A DNA stretch of 64,000 bases from NCBI RefSeq assembly GCF_021887715.1, contig NZ_JAIQXX010000015.1:1-64000 (forward strand). Direction: 5' to 3'. The DNA is from Winogradskyella immobilis (lineage in GTDB: Bacteria; Bacteroidota; Bacteroidia; Flavobacteriales; Flavobacteriaceae). This document shows positions 28,334-38,995 of this stretch, one piece after another (within the stretch, counting starts at the first letter, position 1; every line of letters starts with the position of its first letter). The translations under genes were made by a program, and so were the position numbers. The notes beneath the pieces are model-generated. The model was not told the origin of the DNA, made no database searches, and was given only the letters and a program-made list of their open reading frames with translations.

Positions 28334-31300
28334 TTAATTTTTTATTAACCCTTGCCCTTCAATCCACGGTGCACCTGCTGCTTTTAAACTGCGCTCAATA
28401 GCTGGTAAGGTGTTTACAATATCTTGAAGTTTAGCTTTTACGCCTTGTAATTGTTTTTTAGCACGATTAAAGGATGCTTTTTGATTTCCTGTTGGCCCAT
28501 AAGTATTGGATAACCCATTAAATACCATACGGTTTCCGTCATTTGGTGTTGGATCAGACCGCTCCCCTATTTCACCCTTAACAGGATGTCCACGTAATTC
28601 CTTTTGAACAGCTAATAAACTTAAACGCACATCATTAATTTGTTTTAATAGCGCATCGTTTGGTGCAGTCGTTTTATTCGCAGCACGCTTCATTGCAGCA
28701 ATACGCTGAATGCTATTAGCCATCATTGAATTAGTAGCCGTTAAATCTTGCTGGAAACTAAATGCATCTTTTCTAAACTGATTAAATTCATCATAAGATT
28801 TACGAGGTAAAGCACCATCATACATAGGCTTAACATTAAACTCTTTAGGCCCTTGCAATGTTGATGTTACGCCATCTACACGTTTTACTAAAGTTACGCT
28901 ATACGTTCCTGGTGTTGCCATAATAAAACCGCCACCAATACCATCACCGCGTCCGTTTAAACGTTCGCCATTTTTATTAGGGTGATTTAAACCCCAACTT
29001 ACACGGTTAAACCCTTTTCGGTTTGTACCTCTAACCGTGTTAACCACATTACCAGAAGCATCTTTTACAATTAACAAAATATGTGGCCCATCTTGATTAT
29101 TTTCAGTTTCAAGGGCATCCCAACCTGGGAAATCAGTATTGGTTTTTTCACGTGTTTTACGCTCTCCCTTTAACGATTTAACACTGCTAGCCATAAAATA
29201 AGTAAACGTTGCTCCAAACGCTGGATTAGGCGCTATATATTCAGCATCACCTTGACTACCAACACGAGTCGAAGGGCGATACCATAAAGCATCTTTAATG
29301 TCAAATAGAGTGGCTTCTGCTTTTAACATAGAAGCATCAAAATTTCTCAAAGGCGAAATGTCATCTAAAATAAAGAAGCCTCTACCAAATGATGCACCTA
29401 CCAAATCGTTTTCTCTTCGCTGAATGGTAATATCTCTAAATGCAATGGTTGGTACTCCGCCTGTTAATTTCACCCAATTAGTTCCGCTATTATATGTAAA
29501 ATAAATACCATATTCTGTAGCTGCAAACATCAAATCTTTATTGATATGATCTTGTACTAAACGCCAAACTAATAAACGTTCTGGTAAATCACCATTGATA
29601 AGTTTCCAGCTTTTCCCTTTATCTGTACTTTTAATAACATACGGTTTATAATCCCCATATTTATGATTATCAACAGCAGCATATACCACATTAGCATCAA
29701 ATAAATCGGCACGAACATCATTTACAAAAGGAACATCTCCTAACCCTTTTATAGTTGCTAGATTAAATTTTCTCCAAGTTTGCCCACCATTTTCAGTGAC
29801 CTGTATTTGTCCATCATCTGTTCCTGCATAGACTAAACCTTCTTGTTTAGGGGATTCTGCTAAAGAAGTAATGGTATTATAATTAGACATTGCGCCGATG
29901 TCCCAAGCATTATCCCAACTCTGTTGTTTACCAAACATTGGCAAAGTAATACGATCTTGATTCAACGTTAAATCCTTAGATATAGGTGTCCAATCATCAC
30001 CACGGTTTTCAGATCTCCACACACGTTGTGAAGCAAAATATAAGCGCTTTGGATTATGAGGACTTACCAAAATAGGTGCATCCCAATTAAAACGCTCAAA
30101 AGGCTCTCCTTCTCTAGCTTGTGGCTGAATAAATACCGTTTCTTTGGTTGTTTGATCAATACGCCATAATGCTCCTTGTTGGAATTCGCCGTATGTAATG
30201 TCTGGGTTTCCAGGTTCTACAGCAGATTGATGACCATCTGCACCAAGTGTTTTCCACCAATCAGAACTCGCAATACCGTCTGAACTTGTTGTTCTCGATG
30301 GCCCACCGTGAGAACCATTATCTTGTGTCCCCGCATAAATTTTATAGAATGGCTCAGAATCATCAACTCCTAATTTAAAGTATTGCGTGATCGGTAAATT
30401 TCTAATGAATTTCCAACTCTTTGTCAAATCAAAACTTTCGTATAAACCACCATCTGTTCCAAATAACACATAATTAGGGTCTGAAGATTTAAATGCCATG
30501 GCATGACTGTCAACGTGTTTATTACGCTCATTCATTGTATAAAATGTTTTTCCGTGGTCATCAGAAATTAATACGCGATTATTCATTAAGAATAACTTTC
30601 CTTCGTGATGTGGTGACGCATATAGTTCTTGGTAATAATGTGGTCCTGTACCACCAGAAACTGCATCCGATTGCTTCGTCCACGATTCTCCACGGTTAGA
30701 AGACATAAAAACACCACCTGTTTTACGATCTAATTCAATAGCTGCATAAATCACATCAGGATTAAATGGCGACATTGCCAATCCTATTTTACCTTTATTA
30801 GATCCAGGTATTCCTTTTTTAAGTTCTATCCATGTTTCTCCGCCATCGTTACTTTTATGTATTCCAGTTCCTGGGCCACCTCCTAAATAAGCAGCTACAG
30901 TACGTTGACGTTGCCAAGTTGCAGCGTATAATACATCTGGGTTACGAGGATCTATCAATAAATCGGTAGCACCAACCCATTCGGCATCACCAAGCGTTCT
31001 ATTCCAAGTTTTACCACCGTCGACTGTTTTATAAACACCGCGTTCTCCTCCACTCGTCCATAACGGTCCTTGAGAAACTGCCCAAACAATATCTGAATTT
31101 TCTGGGTGCACAATAATCTTAGATAAATGCTCAGAATTCTTCAATCCCATATTTTTCCATGAAGCACCATCATCGTGACTTACATAAATACCATCACCAA
31201 AAGCAACGTGACGTCCACCAACATTTTCTCCTGTTCCTACCCAAATAGTATGTGTGTTATTAGGATCGATGGTAATACAACCTATGGAATACGATTTTTG

Positions 31301-31558
31301 ATTATCGAAAATAGGCTTCCAAGTCGTTCCTGAATTGACTGTCTTCCAGACACCACCAGAACCTACAGCGACATACCATACATTTTCGTTTTCAGGATGA
31401 ATGGCAATGTCTGCAATTCTACCTGAAGTAAACGCTGGCCCGATATTACGTAGTTTAAGACCGCTAAAAGTACCTGCATCAACATTTTGAGCATAAGATG
31501 TTAGTGTCATTCCTAAGATACATAGCCATAGAAATGTCATTTTGAAGATTGATTTCAT
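28334..31558 (-). CDS. Large BNR/VPS10-like repeat exported protein
   Basis: A 1074-residue protein, started at the ATG at 31558 (MKSIFKMTF) because it heads a signal peptide ending TSYAQ. It holds many sialidase-type Asp-box/BNR repeats (for example SHDDGASWKNMG, VDGGKTWNR, SNDGGETWIEL, SSNRGESWTKQ, STDKGKSWKLI) forming one or two beta propellers as in the VPS10/sortilin-like 'YVTN/BNR' proteins, then a C-terminal jelly-roll and helical tail. Members of this family, often annotated as glycosyl hydrolases, have no proven activity; no sialidase catalytic set is evident. It is co-transcribed with the M28 peptidase, suggesting joint work on extracellular proteins. Confidence 0.88.
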   Translation of the reverse strand: MKSIFKMTFLWLCILGMTLTSYAQNVDAGTFSGLKLRNIGPAFTSGRIADIAIHPENENVWYVAVGSGGVWKTVNSGTTWKPIFDNQKSYSIGCITIDPNNTHTIWVGTGENVGGRHVAFGDGIYVSHDDGASWKNMGLKNSEHLSKIIVHPENSDIVWAVSQGPLWTSGGERGVYKTVDGGKTWNRTLGDAEWVGATDLLIDPRNPDVLYAATWQRQRTVAAYLGGGPGTGIHKSNDGGETWIELKKGIPGSNKGKIGLAMSPFNPDVIYAAIELDRKTGGVFMSSNRGESWTKQSDAVSGGTGPHYYQELYASPHHEGKLFLMNNRVLISDDHGKTFYTMNERNKHVDSHAMAFKSSDPNYVLFGTDGGLYESFDLTKSWKFIRNLPITQYFKLGVDDSEPFYKIYAGTQDNGSHGGPSRTTSSDGIASSDWWKTLGADGHQSAVEPGNPDITYGEFQQGALWRIDQTTKETVFIQPQAREGEPFERFNWDAPILVSPHNPKRLYFASQRVWRSENRGDDWTPISKDLTLNQDRITLPMFGKQQSWDNAWDIGAMSNYNTITSLAESPKQEGLVYAGTDDGQIQVTENGGQTWRKFNLATIKGLGDVPFVNDVRADLFDANVVYAAVDNHKYGDYKPYVIKSTDKGKSWKLINGDLPERLLVWRLVQDHINKDLMFAATEYGIYFTYNSGTNWVKLTGGVPTIAFRDITIQRRENDLVGASFGRGFFILDDISPLRNFDASMLKAEATLFDIKDALWYRPSTRVGSQGDAEYIAPNPAFGATFTYFMASSVKSLKGERKTREKTNTDFPGWDALETENNQDGPHILLIVKDASGNVVNTVRGTNRKGFNRVSWGLNHPNKNGERLNGRGDGIGGGFIMATPGTYSVTLVKRVDGVTSTLQGPKEFNVKPMYDGALPRKSYDEFNQFRKDAFSFQQDLTATNSMMANSIQRIAAMKRAANKTTAPNDALLKQINDVRLSLLAVQKELRGHPVKGEIGERSDPTPNDGNRMVFNGLSNTYGPTGNQKASFNRAKKQLQGVKAKLQDIVNTLPAIERSLKAAGAPWIEGQGLIKN

Positions 31559-31743
31559 TGTAAAAATTATATTAATTGGTAATTGAAAAGTTAGAAGAAG
31601 CAAGGTAATGAATATAGTGTAAAACTTATGTTAAAAGAGATTAACAGTTAAGATTGCATATTAAGCAAGAGAAAGTTTAAAAATGGTATTTCTACTTCTA
31701 TTAATTGCCTATATTTATTCTCAAAAAGTAGAGATTAATACAT

Positions 31744-32448
31744 ATGAAAACTTTAGGTTTAATTGGTGGTACATCTTGGCATTCTACCATTGAATATTAC
31801 AAATACATCAATCAAGAGGTCAATGATTTCTTTGGTGACAATACCAATCCACCACTATTGCTTTACACATTAAATCAGTCAGCAATTCATAAATATCAAA
31901 CCGAAAATAATTGGGAAGCCATTGCTGAACTTATACTAAAGGCTGCAAATAGTTTAATTGCTGCTGGTGCTGAACAATTAATGCTTTGTGCAAATACACC
32001 ACACAAAGTCTACCCTATAGTATTGCAAGAAATTAATATCCCTATACTTCATATTGCAGATGCGACTGCTGAAGCGATTAATAATATGAATATTAATAAA
32101 GTTTGTTTTTTAGGCACTAAATATACGATGACAGAACCTTTTGTAAGCAATCGTATAGCAGATCATAATATAGATGTGCTTCTACCAGAAACAGAAAAAC
32201 AAATCAATGAATTACACCGTATTATACAACAAGAACTAACTTACGGAAAAATAATAGAGAAATCTAAAACTTATGTATTAGATGTAATTCAATCTTTAGT
32301 TGAATTAGGTGCCGAAGGTGTTGTACTTGGTTGTACTGAATTTCCGTTAATGATTAATGCAAGTGATTTGAAAATTCCAATTTTCAATACAACATTAATC
32401 CATGCAAAAGCGGGAACAAATTTTATTTTGAGAAATTATAAAAAATAA
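31744..32448 (+). CDS. Aspartate/glutamate racemase family protein
   Basis: A 234-residue cytoplasmic enzyme with the two-cysteine active site of PLP-independent racemases: LMLCANTPHK (Cys82) and VLGCTEFPL (Cys197), plus the GLIGGTSWHST start. It interconverts L- and D-aspartate or a related amino acid. It heads a plus-strand run with 3-bp spacing to the next gene. D-Asp could feed peptidoglycan or be an end product of peptide breakdown; this is inference. Confidence 0.92.
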   Translation: MKTLGLIGGTSWHSTIEYYKYINQEVNDFFGDNTNPPLLLYTLNQSAIHKYQTENNWEAIAELILKAANSLIAAGAEQLMLCANTPHKVYPIVLQEINIPILHIADATAEAINNMNINKVCFLGTKYTMTEPFVSNRIADHNIDVLLPETEKQINELHRIIQQELTYGKIIEKSKTYVLDVIQSLVELGAEGVVLGCTEFPLMINASDLKIPIFNTTLIHAKAGTNFILRNYKK

Positions 32449-32451
32449 TAA

Positions 32452-33339
32452 ATGAATAAAATAATATACATAGTATTAGTAGTAGTTGTTTTAAACAGTT
32501 CATCTTATCAAGCTTTTTCACAAAGTGATGAACTGATTGAATTAAAAATTAAACCTTCTATTACAGATGCTACAATAAAAAATACGGATGTAGCACATTT
32601 CATAATGTATGATAATTCTAATCCACAAGGAAAATTACTATTGTTTTTACCAGGAACTAACGGCATTCCTGAAAAAGGCCCAAAAGCTTTTTTTAAAACT
32701 GCTATTAAACAAGGATATCGGGTTATTAATTTATCATATATTAATAAACAGGCTGTTGCTCGTATTTGCAAAGGCGAAAATTTAGCTAATGATTCAGATT
32801 GTACTAAAAAATTTAGGGAACGTAGAATTTTTGGTAATGTTTCTATGCCATTAATCCCTGATGAACCACAAGATGCAATAGTTAATCGACTTGCTAAATT
32901 ATTAATTCATCTTAATGAAACTGATAAAAAAAGCAATTGGGATATTTATCTTAATAATGATAAACCAAACTGGAATATGATTACTGTTGCTGGTCAATCT
33001 CAAGGTGGTGGCATGGCTGCTTTTATAGCAAAGCAAGAACTTGTAAACAGAATCATTACTTTTTCTGGAGGTTGGGATTATTCTGAAGTTAAAAAAATAG
33101 CAAAATGGTATTACAATAAAAGTATTACGCCTGCTGAAAAATGGTTTGGTTTTTATCACACATTAGAACCAAATGCTAAGCCTATAGCCGAGTCATATGA
33201 AGCGATGGGTATTCCAAATACGCAAACCTATTCTTTAAGTCTTAAAGTGCGTGAAGGAAGACGAGCACATGGAGAAGGAATTAGAAACACTATTTATATT
33301 GATAAATGGATTGAAGCTCTAGGAGATGGGAATTTATAA
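32452..33339 (+). CDS. Exported alpha/beta-hydrolase-like protein
   Basis: A 295-residue protein with a signal peptide (ending QAFSQ, about residue 24). The alpha/beta hydrolase pattern is visible: LLFLPGTNG (oxyanion region), YRVINLSYIN, and the nucleophile elbow AGQSQGGGMAAF with Ser183; HGEGIRNT near the end provides the candidate catalytic histidine. The substrate is unknown. It lies 3 bp after the racemase and 27 bp before the sulfatase, so all three are probably co-transcribed. Confidence 0.82.
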   Translation: MNKIIYIVLVVVVLNSSSYQAFSQSDELIELKIKPSITDATIKNTDVAHFIMYDNSNPQGKLLLFLPGTNGIPEKGPKAFFKTAIKQGYRVINLSYINKQAVARICKGENLANDSDCTKKFRERRIFGNVSMPLIPDEPQDAIVNRLAKLLIHLNETDKKSNWDIYLNNDKPNWNMITVAGQSQGGGMAAFIAKQELVNRIITFSGGWDYSEVKKIAKWYYNKSITPAEKWFGFYHTLEPNAKPIAESYEAMGIPNTQTYSLSLKVREGRRAHGEGIRNTIYIDKWIEALGDGNL

Positions 33340-33366
33340 TATTAAGCAAATTAAAACATCGAAATA

Positions 33367-34929
33367 ATGATTAAAAAACATTGTATATATCTGTTATTGG
33401 TATTTCTGATTTTAAGTTGTGCAAAACAAAAAACTGAACCTAAGAAAAAACCTAATGTCTTATTTGTTTCTATTGATGATTTACGTCCTAGTTTAGGTGT
33501 ATATGGAGATACAATAGTTCATAGTCCTAACATCGATCAATTAGCATCAGAAGGCATCACTTTTAGACAAACTTTTGCACAATCTGCGGTTTGCGCACCT
33601 TCAAGAGCAAGTTTAATGACAGGCTTAAGACCAGATTCTACACGTGTGTGGCATTTAGGTGATAAGTTTAGAGAGATTAACCCTAATACTGTAACCATGC
33701 CGCAGTATTTTTCAAAGCATGGCTACTATACAGTTAATTTGGGGAAAATATTCCATAATTATATGCCTGATTCCATTTCTTGGGATGAGCCTGATTTAAG
33801 ACCGTCAAGATATCTAAAACCAGATTGGATTGGTCGTGATGGTGAAACCTTTTACATTAGTGAAGAGGTTGCTAAATCACAAGAAATAAAACGCGATTCT
33901 TTACTAAAATTACGTCCTATACGTTATGCAGACGGTTGGAATACAGGACCTGCTTGGGAAGCTGCCGATGTACATGACACTATGTATTACGACGGAGCTC
34001 AGAACAAACTTACAAAAAATGTATTGACGCGTTTGGCTAAAATGGATCAGCCTTTTTATATGGGTTTAGGTTTCTTTAGGCCACATTTACCATTTACTGC
34101 GCCTAAAAAATATTGGGATCTTTATGATAAAAACAAAATCCCTTTAGCTAGCAATCCTAAAATTCCTAAAGATGCACCTATTCATTCTATGAATTCGATG
34201 TATGAGTTAAGGCATTATGATGGTTTTAATCATATTGGTCATCCTACATCAGCATTTGTAATGCCAGAAGATACAGCACGCACTTTAAGGCAAGGATATT
34301 ACGCAAGTGTAAGTTATGTAGATAAATTGCTTGGTGATCTTGTGAATCACATGAAAGATATTGGTATTTATGACAATACAATCATTATCGTTTGGGGAGA
34401 TCATGGTTGGAAACTAGGTGATCATAACAGTTGGGGTAAAATGACTAATTACAATATTGATTTAAAAGTGCCTTTGATTATAAGATATCCTGATCAAATT
34501 AATAGAGGTACACAAACTCATGCATTTACAGAACTGGTTGATATATTTCCTTCATTATGCGAATTGGCAAATATTCCTGTGCCCGACTATATGCAAGGTA
34601 CTAGTTTTGTTCCGCTTATTGAAAACCCTAAGCGCAAATGGAAAAAAGCTGCTTTTAGTCAGTTTCATAGGCGCCCAAGAGTATCTGCTGATGGAAAACG
34701 TTATATGGGATATTCTATCAATACTCAAGAGTATCATTATATTGAATGGTATGGTTGGGATCCTAAAAAAGGTGAACGTGGTGAATATAAAACAGCCGAA
34801 CTTTATGATGCCATTAACGACCCTACTGAAACGGTAAATATTGTTCAGGATGAAAAATATAAAGTAGCTATAGAAACGCTTTCAAAACAACTAAATGAAG
34901 GTTGGCGTAATGCTAAACCTAGCTTATAA
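33367..34929 (+). CDS. Iduronate-2-sulfatase-like sulfatase lipoprotein
   Basis: A 520-residue lipoprotein (LILSC, lipid Cys18). The sulfatase active site is [10 protein letters not shown] with Cys76, which must be converted to formylglycine; metal-site parts [11 protein letters not shown] and [16 protein letters not shown] fit the iduronate-sulfatase branch. It would remove sulfate esters from polysaccharides, such as those of marine algae or animal glycosaminoglycans. It ends 6 bp inside the convergent gene for a formylglycine-generating enzyme, its likely activator. Confidence 0.93.
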   Translation: MIKKHCIYLLLVFLILSCAKQKTEPKKKPNVLFVSIDDLRPSLGVYGDTIVHSPNIDQLASEGITFRQTFAQSAVCAPSRASLMTGLRPDSTRVWHLGDKFREINPNTVTMPQYFSKHGYYTVNLGKIFHNYMPDSISWDEPDLRPSRYLKPDWIGRDGETFYISEEVAKSQEIKRDSLLKLRPIRYADGWNTGPAWEAADVHDTMYYDGAQNKLTKNVLTRLAKMDQPFYMGLGFFRPHLPFTAPKKYWDLYDKNKIPLASNPKIPKDAPIHSMNSMYELRHYDGFNHIGHPTSAFVMPEDTARTLRQGYYASVSYVDKLLGDLVNHMKDIGIYDNTIIIVWGDHGWKLGDHNSWGKMTNYNIDLKVPLIIRYPDQINRGTQTHAFTELVDIFPSLCELANIPVPDYMQGTSFVPLIENPKRKWKKAAFSQFHRRPRVSADGKRYMGYSINTQEYHYIEWYGWDPKKGERGEYKTAELYDAINDPTETVNIVQDEKYKVAIETLSKQLNEGWRNAKPSL

Positions 34930-35802
34930 TTCTGTTGGTATTGATTTTACACATCTAAACCCCGTATGACTTAAACCTGTATCTGGTGTTGAGCTCATGC
35001 GATTATAAGTCTGATAACCTGAGCAATAATCATCATTACATAAAAAAGAGCCACCTTTCATAACTCTTTCAGAAGTGTTATTGTAATTATCTTGACACCA
35101 TTCCCAAACGTTTCCTGCCATATCATACAATCCATAGTTATTTGGAGGAAATGATTTTACAGGTGCCGAAGTCAAATACCCATCATTCATATTATTTATA
35201 TGAGGAAACAAACCCTGCCAAAAATTGGCTTTAGGTTTTCCTTTGTTAATGTCTTCATTTCCCCAAGGATAAAGTGCATTATCAATACCACCGCGCGCAG
35301 CCCATTCCCACTCTTGTTCTGTAGGCAAACGTTTTCCAACCCATTTTGCATAAGCAGTAGCATCTTCCCAAGCAATATGTATTACAGGATGATTGTCTTT
35401 ACCCTTTAAATTATCTTCAGGTCCGTTAGGGTGTTTCCAATTAGCACCTAAGGTAAACTTCCACCATATCGTTGGGTCATTCAAGGGCACTAAGGTTTTA
35501 GTTTGCTGAAAAACTAGCGACCCTGGTTGTAATAAACTATCTGCTGGTTTTGGGGTGCCTTTAGGTAAATCTTTAGAAAGTTCTTCCCAAATAATTGGTC
35601 GTTCAGCTATGGTTATATACCCTGTTGCTTCAACAAAACGAGAGAATTGCGCATTAGTAACTTCAGTTTCATCCATAAAAAATGCATTAATGGAAGATGG
35701 TTTATTCGGAATATAAATCATCCCTTCTGAAATAGTCTCTTTGGAATCAGAAACACATCCTAAATATAAAACGGATATGAATACTACTAATTTAACACGC
35801 AT
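34924..35802 (-). CDS. Formylglycine-generating enzyme lipoprotein
   Basis: A 292-residue lipoprotein (VLYLGC, lipid Cys16) of the FGE/SUMF1 fold: [59 protein letters not shown] and HTGFRCV. Unlike many structural FGE-fold proteins (gliding proteins, EgtB), it keeps the aerobic FGE active-site pair, Cys255 and Cys260, in [14 protein letters not shown]. It therefore probably converts the sulfatase cysteine to formylglycine, and it does so outside the cytoplasm. It overlaps the convergent sulfatase gene by 6 bp. Confidence 0.9.
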   Translation of the reverse strand: MRVKLVVFISVLYLGCVSDSKETISEGMIYIPNKPSSINAFFMDETEVTNAQFSRFVEATGYITIAERPIIWEELSKDLPKGTPKPADSLLQPGSLVFQQTKTLVPLNDPTIWWKFTLGANWKHPNGPEDNLKGKDNHPVIHIAWEDATAYAKWVGKRLPTEQEWEWAARGGIDNALYPWGNEDINKGKPKANFWQGLFPHINNMNDGYLTSAPVKSFPPNNYGLYDMAGNVWEWCQDNYNNTSERVMKGGSFLCNDDYCSGYQTYNRMSSTPDTGLSHTGFRCVKSIPTEL

Positions 35803-35814
35803 TGAATACTAAAA

Positions 35815-37815
35815 TTAATACGCTAACAAATCCATTAAAGCATCTTCAAAGCGGCTTTTAGCTAAATATTGATCTTCTAATTGATTAATAAATGGAATAG
35901 GTGTTTCTAAACTAGCAACACGCTTTACAGGCGCGTCTAAATATTCAAAACAGTCTTCCATTAGCATTGCAGAAATATCTGATGCAATACCACCAAACAT
36001 AGAATCTTCTTGTAAGATAATAGCTTTTCCAGTTTTTTTAACAGACGTAAGAATAGCATCTTTATCTAAAGGTTGAAGTGAACGTAAATCTATAAGATCT
36101 GCTTGTATACTTGGATTATTATCTAGAGTTTCTAAAGCCCAATGCACTGCGGCACCATAAGTAATAATAGAAATTGCATTTCCCTCTTTTAAAATCGAAG
36201 CTTTACCAAAAGGCAAAGTATAATAATCTGTTGGTACTTCTTGACGAATACTACGATATAAAGCTTTGTGTTCAAAAAAGAGCACAGGATTAGGATCTTC
36301 AATTGCAGTAGCCAATAAGCCTTTAGCGTCGTAAGGAAATGCAGGATATATCACTTTTAAACCAGGCGTTTTAGTAAACCATGCTTCGTTAGTTTGTGAG
36401 TGAAACGGACCTGCTGCAACTCCTGCGCCACATGGCATACGAACGACAACATCAGCATTCTGACTCCACCTATAATGTGATTTTGCTAAATAATTTACAA
36501 TAGGATTAAATCCAGAACTCACAAAATCAGCAAATTGCATTTCTACAATGGCTTTCATTCCGGCAATAGACAAACCCATTCCTGCCTCAATGATGGCAGA
36601 TTCGCAAATAGGTGTATTACGAACACGCTCTTTTCCAAAAGCTTCTACAAACCCTTCAGTAATTTTAAATACACCGCCATATTCTGCAATATCTTGCCCC
36701 ATAATCACTAAATTATCATGGCGCTCCATCGCTTGTTTTAAGCCTTCAGAAATAGCATCTATTAAACGGATTTCTTTTGTTTTATTATTACCTTTAACTT
36801 CTTGATAGTTAAAGTTTTTATATACGTCACCTAATTCAATGGTTTTATCAGGAACAATAGTGCTTTCTGCATAAGCAGAGGTTAATCCATCTTCAATATC
36901 TGCTTTAATAGCATTTATATAATTAGTATTTGTAGCGTCATCTAAAATACCATTGTCAAAAAGGTAAGTTTTAAAATTATCGATAGGGTCTTTAGCTTCC
37001 CATGCCGACATTAAATCTTTTGGAACATACTTGGTGCCACTAGCCTCTTCATGACCACGACGTCTAAAGGTTTTAAACTCTAGCAATACAGGGCGCGGTT
37101 TCTTTCTTATGCTTTCTGCTAGTTTACTAACTTTATTGTAGACTTCAACACTATTATTACCATCTATAATATGAGATTCCATACCATAGCCTTTACCTCT
37201 ATCTGCTAAATGCTTGCAGAAATATTGTTCTGACGTAGGTGTAGACAACCCATAGCCATTATTTTCAATACAAAAAATTACAGGCAATTGCCAAACAGAA
37301 GCCACATTTAAGGCTTCGTGGAAATCTCCTTCACTCGTACCGCCTTCTCCAGTGAATACAGCGGTTACTTTATTATTTTTCTTTAATAGATTCGCTAAAG
37401 CTATACCGTCAGCAACACCTAATTGTGGCCCTAAATGCGAGATCATTCCAACAATATTATACTCTTGAGTACCAAAATGAAATGAGCGATCTCTACCTTT
37501 AGTGAATCCACTAGCTTTACCTTGCCATTGCGCAAATAAACGAGACAAAGGAATCGCTCTCGTTGTAAACACGCCTAAATTACGATGCATCGGTAAAATA
37601 TATTCATCATCATGCAAAGCCATAGTAACTCCTACTGAAATAGCTTCTTGTCCAATACCAGAAAACCACTTGGATATTTTTCCTTGACGTAAGAGAATAA
37701 GCATCTTCTCCTCTATCAACCTTGGTCTAAGCATATTGTAATACAATTGCAATAGAAGTTCATCGTTAAGATTTGCTCTGTTATACGTAATGCTTAACTC
37801 TTTTTTTGCCGCCAT
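35815..37815 (-). CDS. Fused E1 alpha/beta 2-oxoacid dehydrogenase
   Basis: A 666-residue protein joining both subunits of the thiamine-diphosphate-dependent E1. The alpha part (1-330) has GIGQEAISVG, the ThDP motif GEGGTSEGDFHEALN ending in NNGYG, and FRRRGHEEASGT; the beta part (340-666) has IMGQDIAEYGGVF, TPICESAIIEAGMG, PCGAGVAAGPFHSQTNEAWF and the C-terminal transketolase-like domain. It decarboxylates a branched-chain or similar 2-oxoacid in the cytoplasm. The matching E2 and E3 genes are not in the window. Fusion of both subunits is common in Bacteroidota. Confidence 0.94.
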   Translation of the reverse strand: MAAKKELSITYNRANLNDELLLQLYYNMLRPRLIEEKMLILLRQGKISKWFSGIGQEAISVGVTMALHDDEYILPMHRNLGVFTTRAIPLSRLFAQWQGKASGFTKGRDRSFHFGTQEYNIVGMISHLGPQLGVADGIALANLLKKNNKVTAVFTGEGGTSEGDFHEALNVASVWQLPVIFCIENNGYGLSTPTSEQYFCKHLADRGKGYGMESHIIDGNNSVEVYNKVSKLAESIRKKPRPVLLEFKTFRRRGHEEASGTKYVPKDLMSAWEAKDPIDNFKTYLFDNGILDDATNTNYINAIKADIEDGLTSAYAESTIVPDKTIELGDVYKNFNYQEVKGNNKTKEIRLIDAISEGLKQAMERHDNLVIMGQDIAEYGGVFKITEGFVEAFGKERVRNTPICESAIIEAGMGLSIAGMKAIVEMQFADFVSSGFNPIVNYLAKSHYRWSQNADVVVRMPCGAGVAAGPFHSQTNEAWFTKTPGLKVIYPAFPYDAKGLLATAIEDPNPVLFFEHKALYRSIRQEVPTDYYTLPFGKASILKEGNAISIITYGAAVHWALETLDNNPSIQADLIDLRSLQPLDKDAILTSVKKTGKAIILQEDSMFGGIASDISAMLMEDCFEYLDAPVKRVASLETPIPFINQLEDQYLAKSRFEDALMDLLAY

Positions 37816-37838
37816 GAAACATAATTTCTTTAATATTT

Positions 37839-37846
37839 CAAATGTA
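37839..37846 (-). promoter_or_regulatory. Bacteroidota -7 element for the fused E1
   Basis: CAAATGTA on the plus strand is TACATTTG on the minus strand, an exact TAnnTTTG match 24 nt before the E1 start. The nearest -33-like CAAA is closer than usual. Confidence 0.35.
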
Positions 37847-37926
37847 AATAAATTTGGAACAAATATGCGGTATAAGCCTTCTATTTTAAGTCGATTAATA
37901 GCACTTTAGTTTGTGTCTATTTTTGT

Positions 37927-37934
37927 TACATTTG
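37927..37934 (+). promoter_or_regulatory. Bacteroidota -7 element (TACATTTG)
   Basis: An exact TAnnTTTG match 31 nt before the 2OG-Fe(II) oxygenase start; it supports starting that gene at 37965, since upstream codons of the frame would be inside the promoter. Confidence 0.4.
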
Positions 37935-37964
37935 TATAATAACGCATATTTTAAATTATATATC

Positions 37965-38912
37965 ATGGAAAGAATTCCTAGTGTAGATCTTAAAGATTTT
38001 TTATCTGATGACCCAGATAGAAAGCAAAAATTTATAAATGATATAGGCAAAGCCTATGAAGACATTGGTTTTGTTGCTCTTAAAGGCCATTTTTTAGACG
38101 ATGAATTGGTAGATAATTTATACAGTGAAGTCAAAAATTTCTTCGATCTTCCGATTGATGTTAAAGAAAGTTATGAAATTCCTGGTATAGGTGGACAACG
38201 TGGTTATGTTTCTTTTGGTAAAGAGAGTGCTAAAGGAAAAAAAGAAGGTGATTTAAAAGAATTTTGGCATTTTGGGCAATATGTAGAAGATGATGAAGAA
38301 CGAAAAAAAGAATATCCAGATAATATTGAAGTAAAAGAGCTGAAACACTTTAATGCTATAGGGAAACAAACCTATAAAATGCTTGAAAAAACAGCTAAAT
38401 ATGTTTTAAGAGCGTTAGCGTTACATCTCAATATTGAAGAAACCTATTTCGATAATTACATCCATAACGGTAATTCTATATTAAGACCTATACATTATCC
38501 TCCAATAATACAAGAGCCTAAAAATGCCGTTAGAGCTGCTGCTCACGGCGACATAAACCTTATTACCTTATTAATGGGCGCTCAAGGACGCGGATTACAA
38601 GTACAAAACCACGATGGAGAATGGCTTGATGCCATTGCTGAACCCGATGAATTAATGATTAACGTTGGCGATATGTTATCTCGCCACACCAATAATAAAT
38701 TAAAGTCTACGATTCATCGCGTGGTAAATCCACCAAGAGAATTATGGGGAACATCTCGGTATTCCATTCCGTTCTTTATGCACCCTATAAGTGAAATGAA
38801 ACTTAATGTATTAGACAACTGTATCGATGAGAATCATCCAAAGCAGTATGAAGACATTACTGCTGGGGAGTTTTTAAATCAACGTTTAATTGAATTAGGA
38901 TTGAAAAAATAG
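37965..38912 (+). CDS. Isopenicillin-N-synthase-like 2OG-Fe(II) oxygenase
   Basis: A 315-residue cytoplasmic oxygenase, started at the ATG at 37965 (MERIPSVDLKDF), the usual start of this family. It has the N-terminal DIOX_N domain and the jelly-roll core with the iron triad His194/Asp196 (AAHGDINL) and His251 (STIHRVVN), and the 2-oxoglutarate-binding RxS (Arg265, Ser267). The substrate is unknown; bacterial relatives are seldom characterised. It is the first gene of a plus-strand run to 42004. Confidence 0.92.
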   Translation: MERIPSVDLKDFLSDDPDRKQKFINDIGKAYEDIGFVALKGHFLDDELVDNLYSEVKNFFDLPIDVKESYEIPGIGGQRGYVSFGKESAKGKKEGDLKEFWHFGQYVEDDEERKKEYPDNIEVKELKHFNAIGKQTYKMLEKTAKYVLRALALHLNIEETYFDNYIHNGNSILRPIHYPPIIQEPKNAVRAAAHGDINLITLLMGAQGRGLQVQNHDGEWLDAIAEPDELMINVGDMLSRHTNNKLKSTIHRVVNPPRELWGTSRYSIPFFMHPISEMKLNVLDNCIDENHPKQYEDITAGEFLNQRLIELGLKK

Positions 38913-38995
38913 TGTACAGTATGCAGTCTCAGTAAACAAATAGATTGTTTATCTGTCTTCTGAAAACTGCTACTGAAAACTGTAAGCTAGAAACA

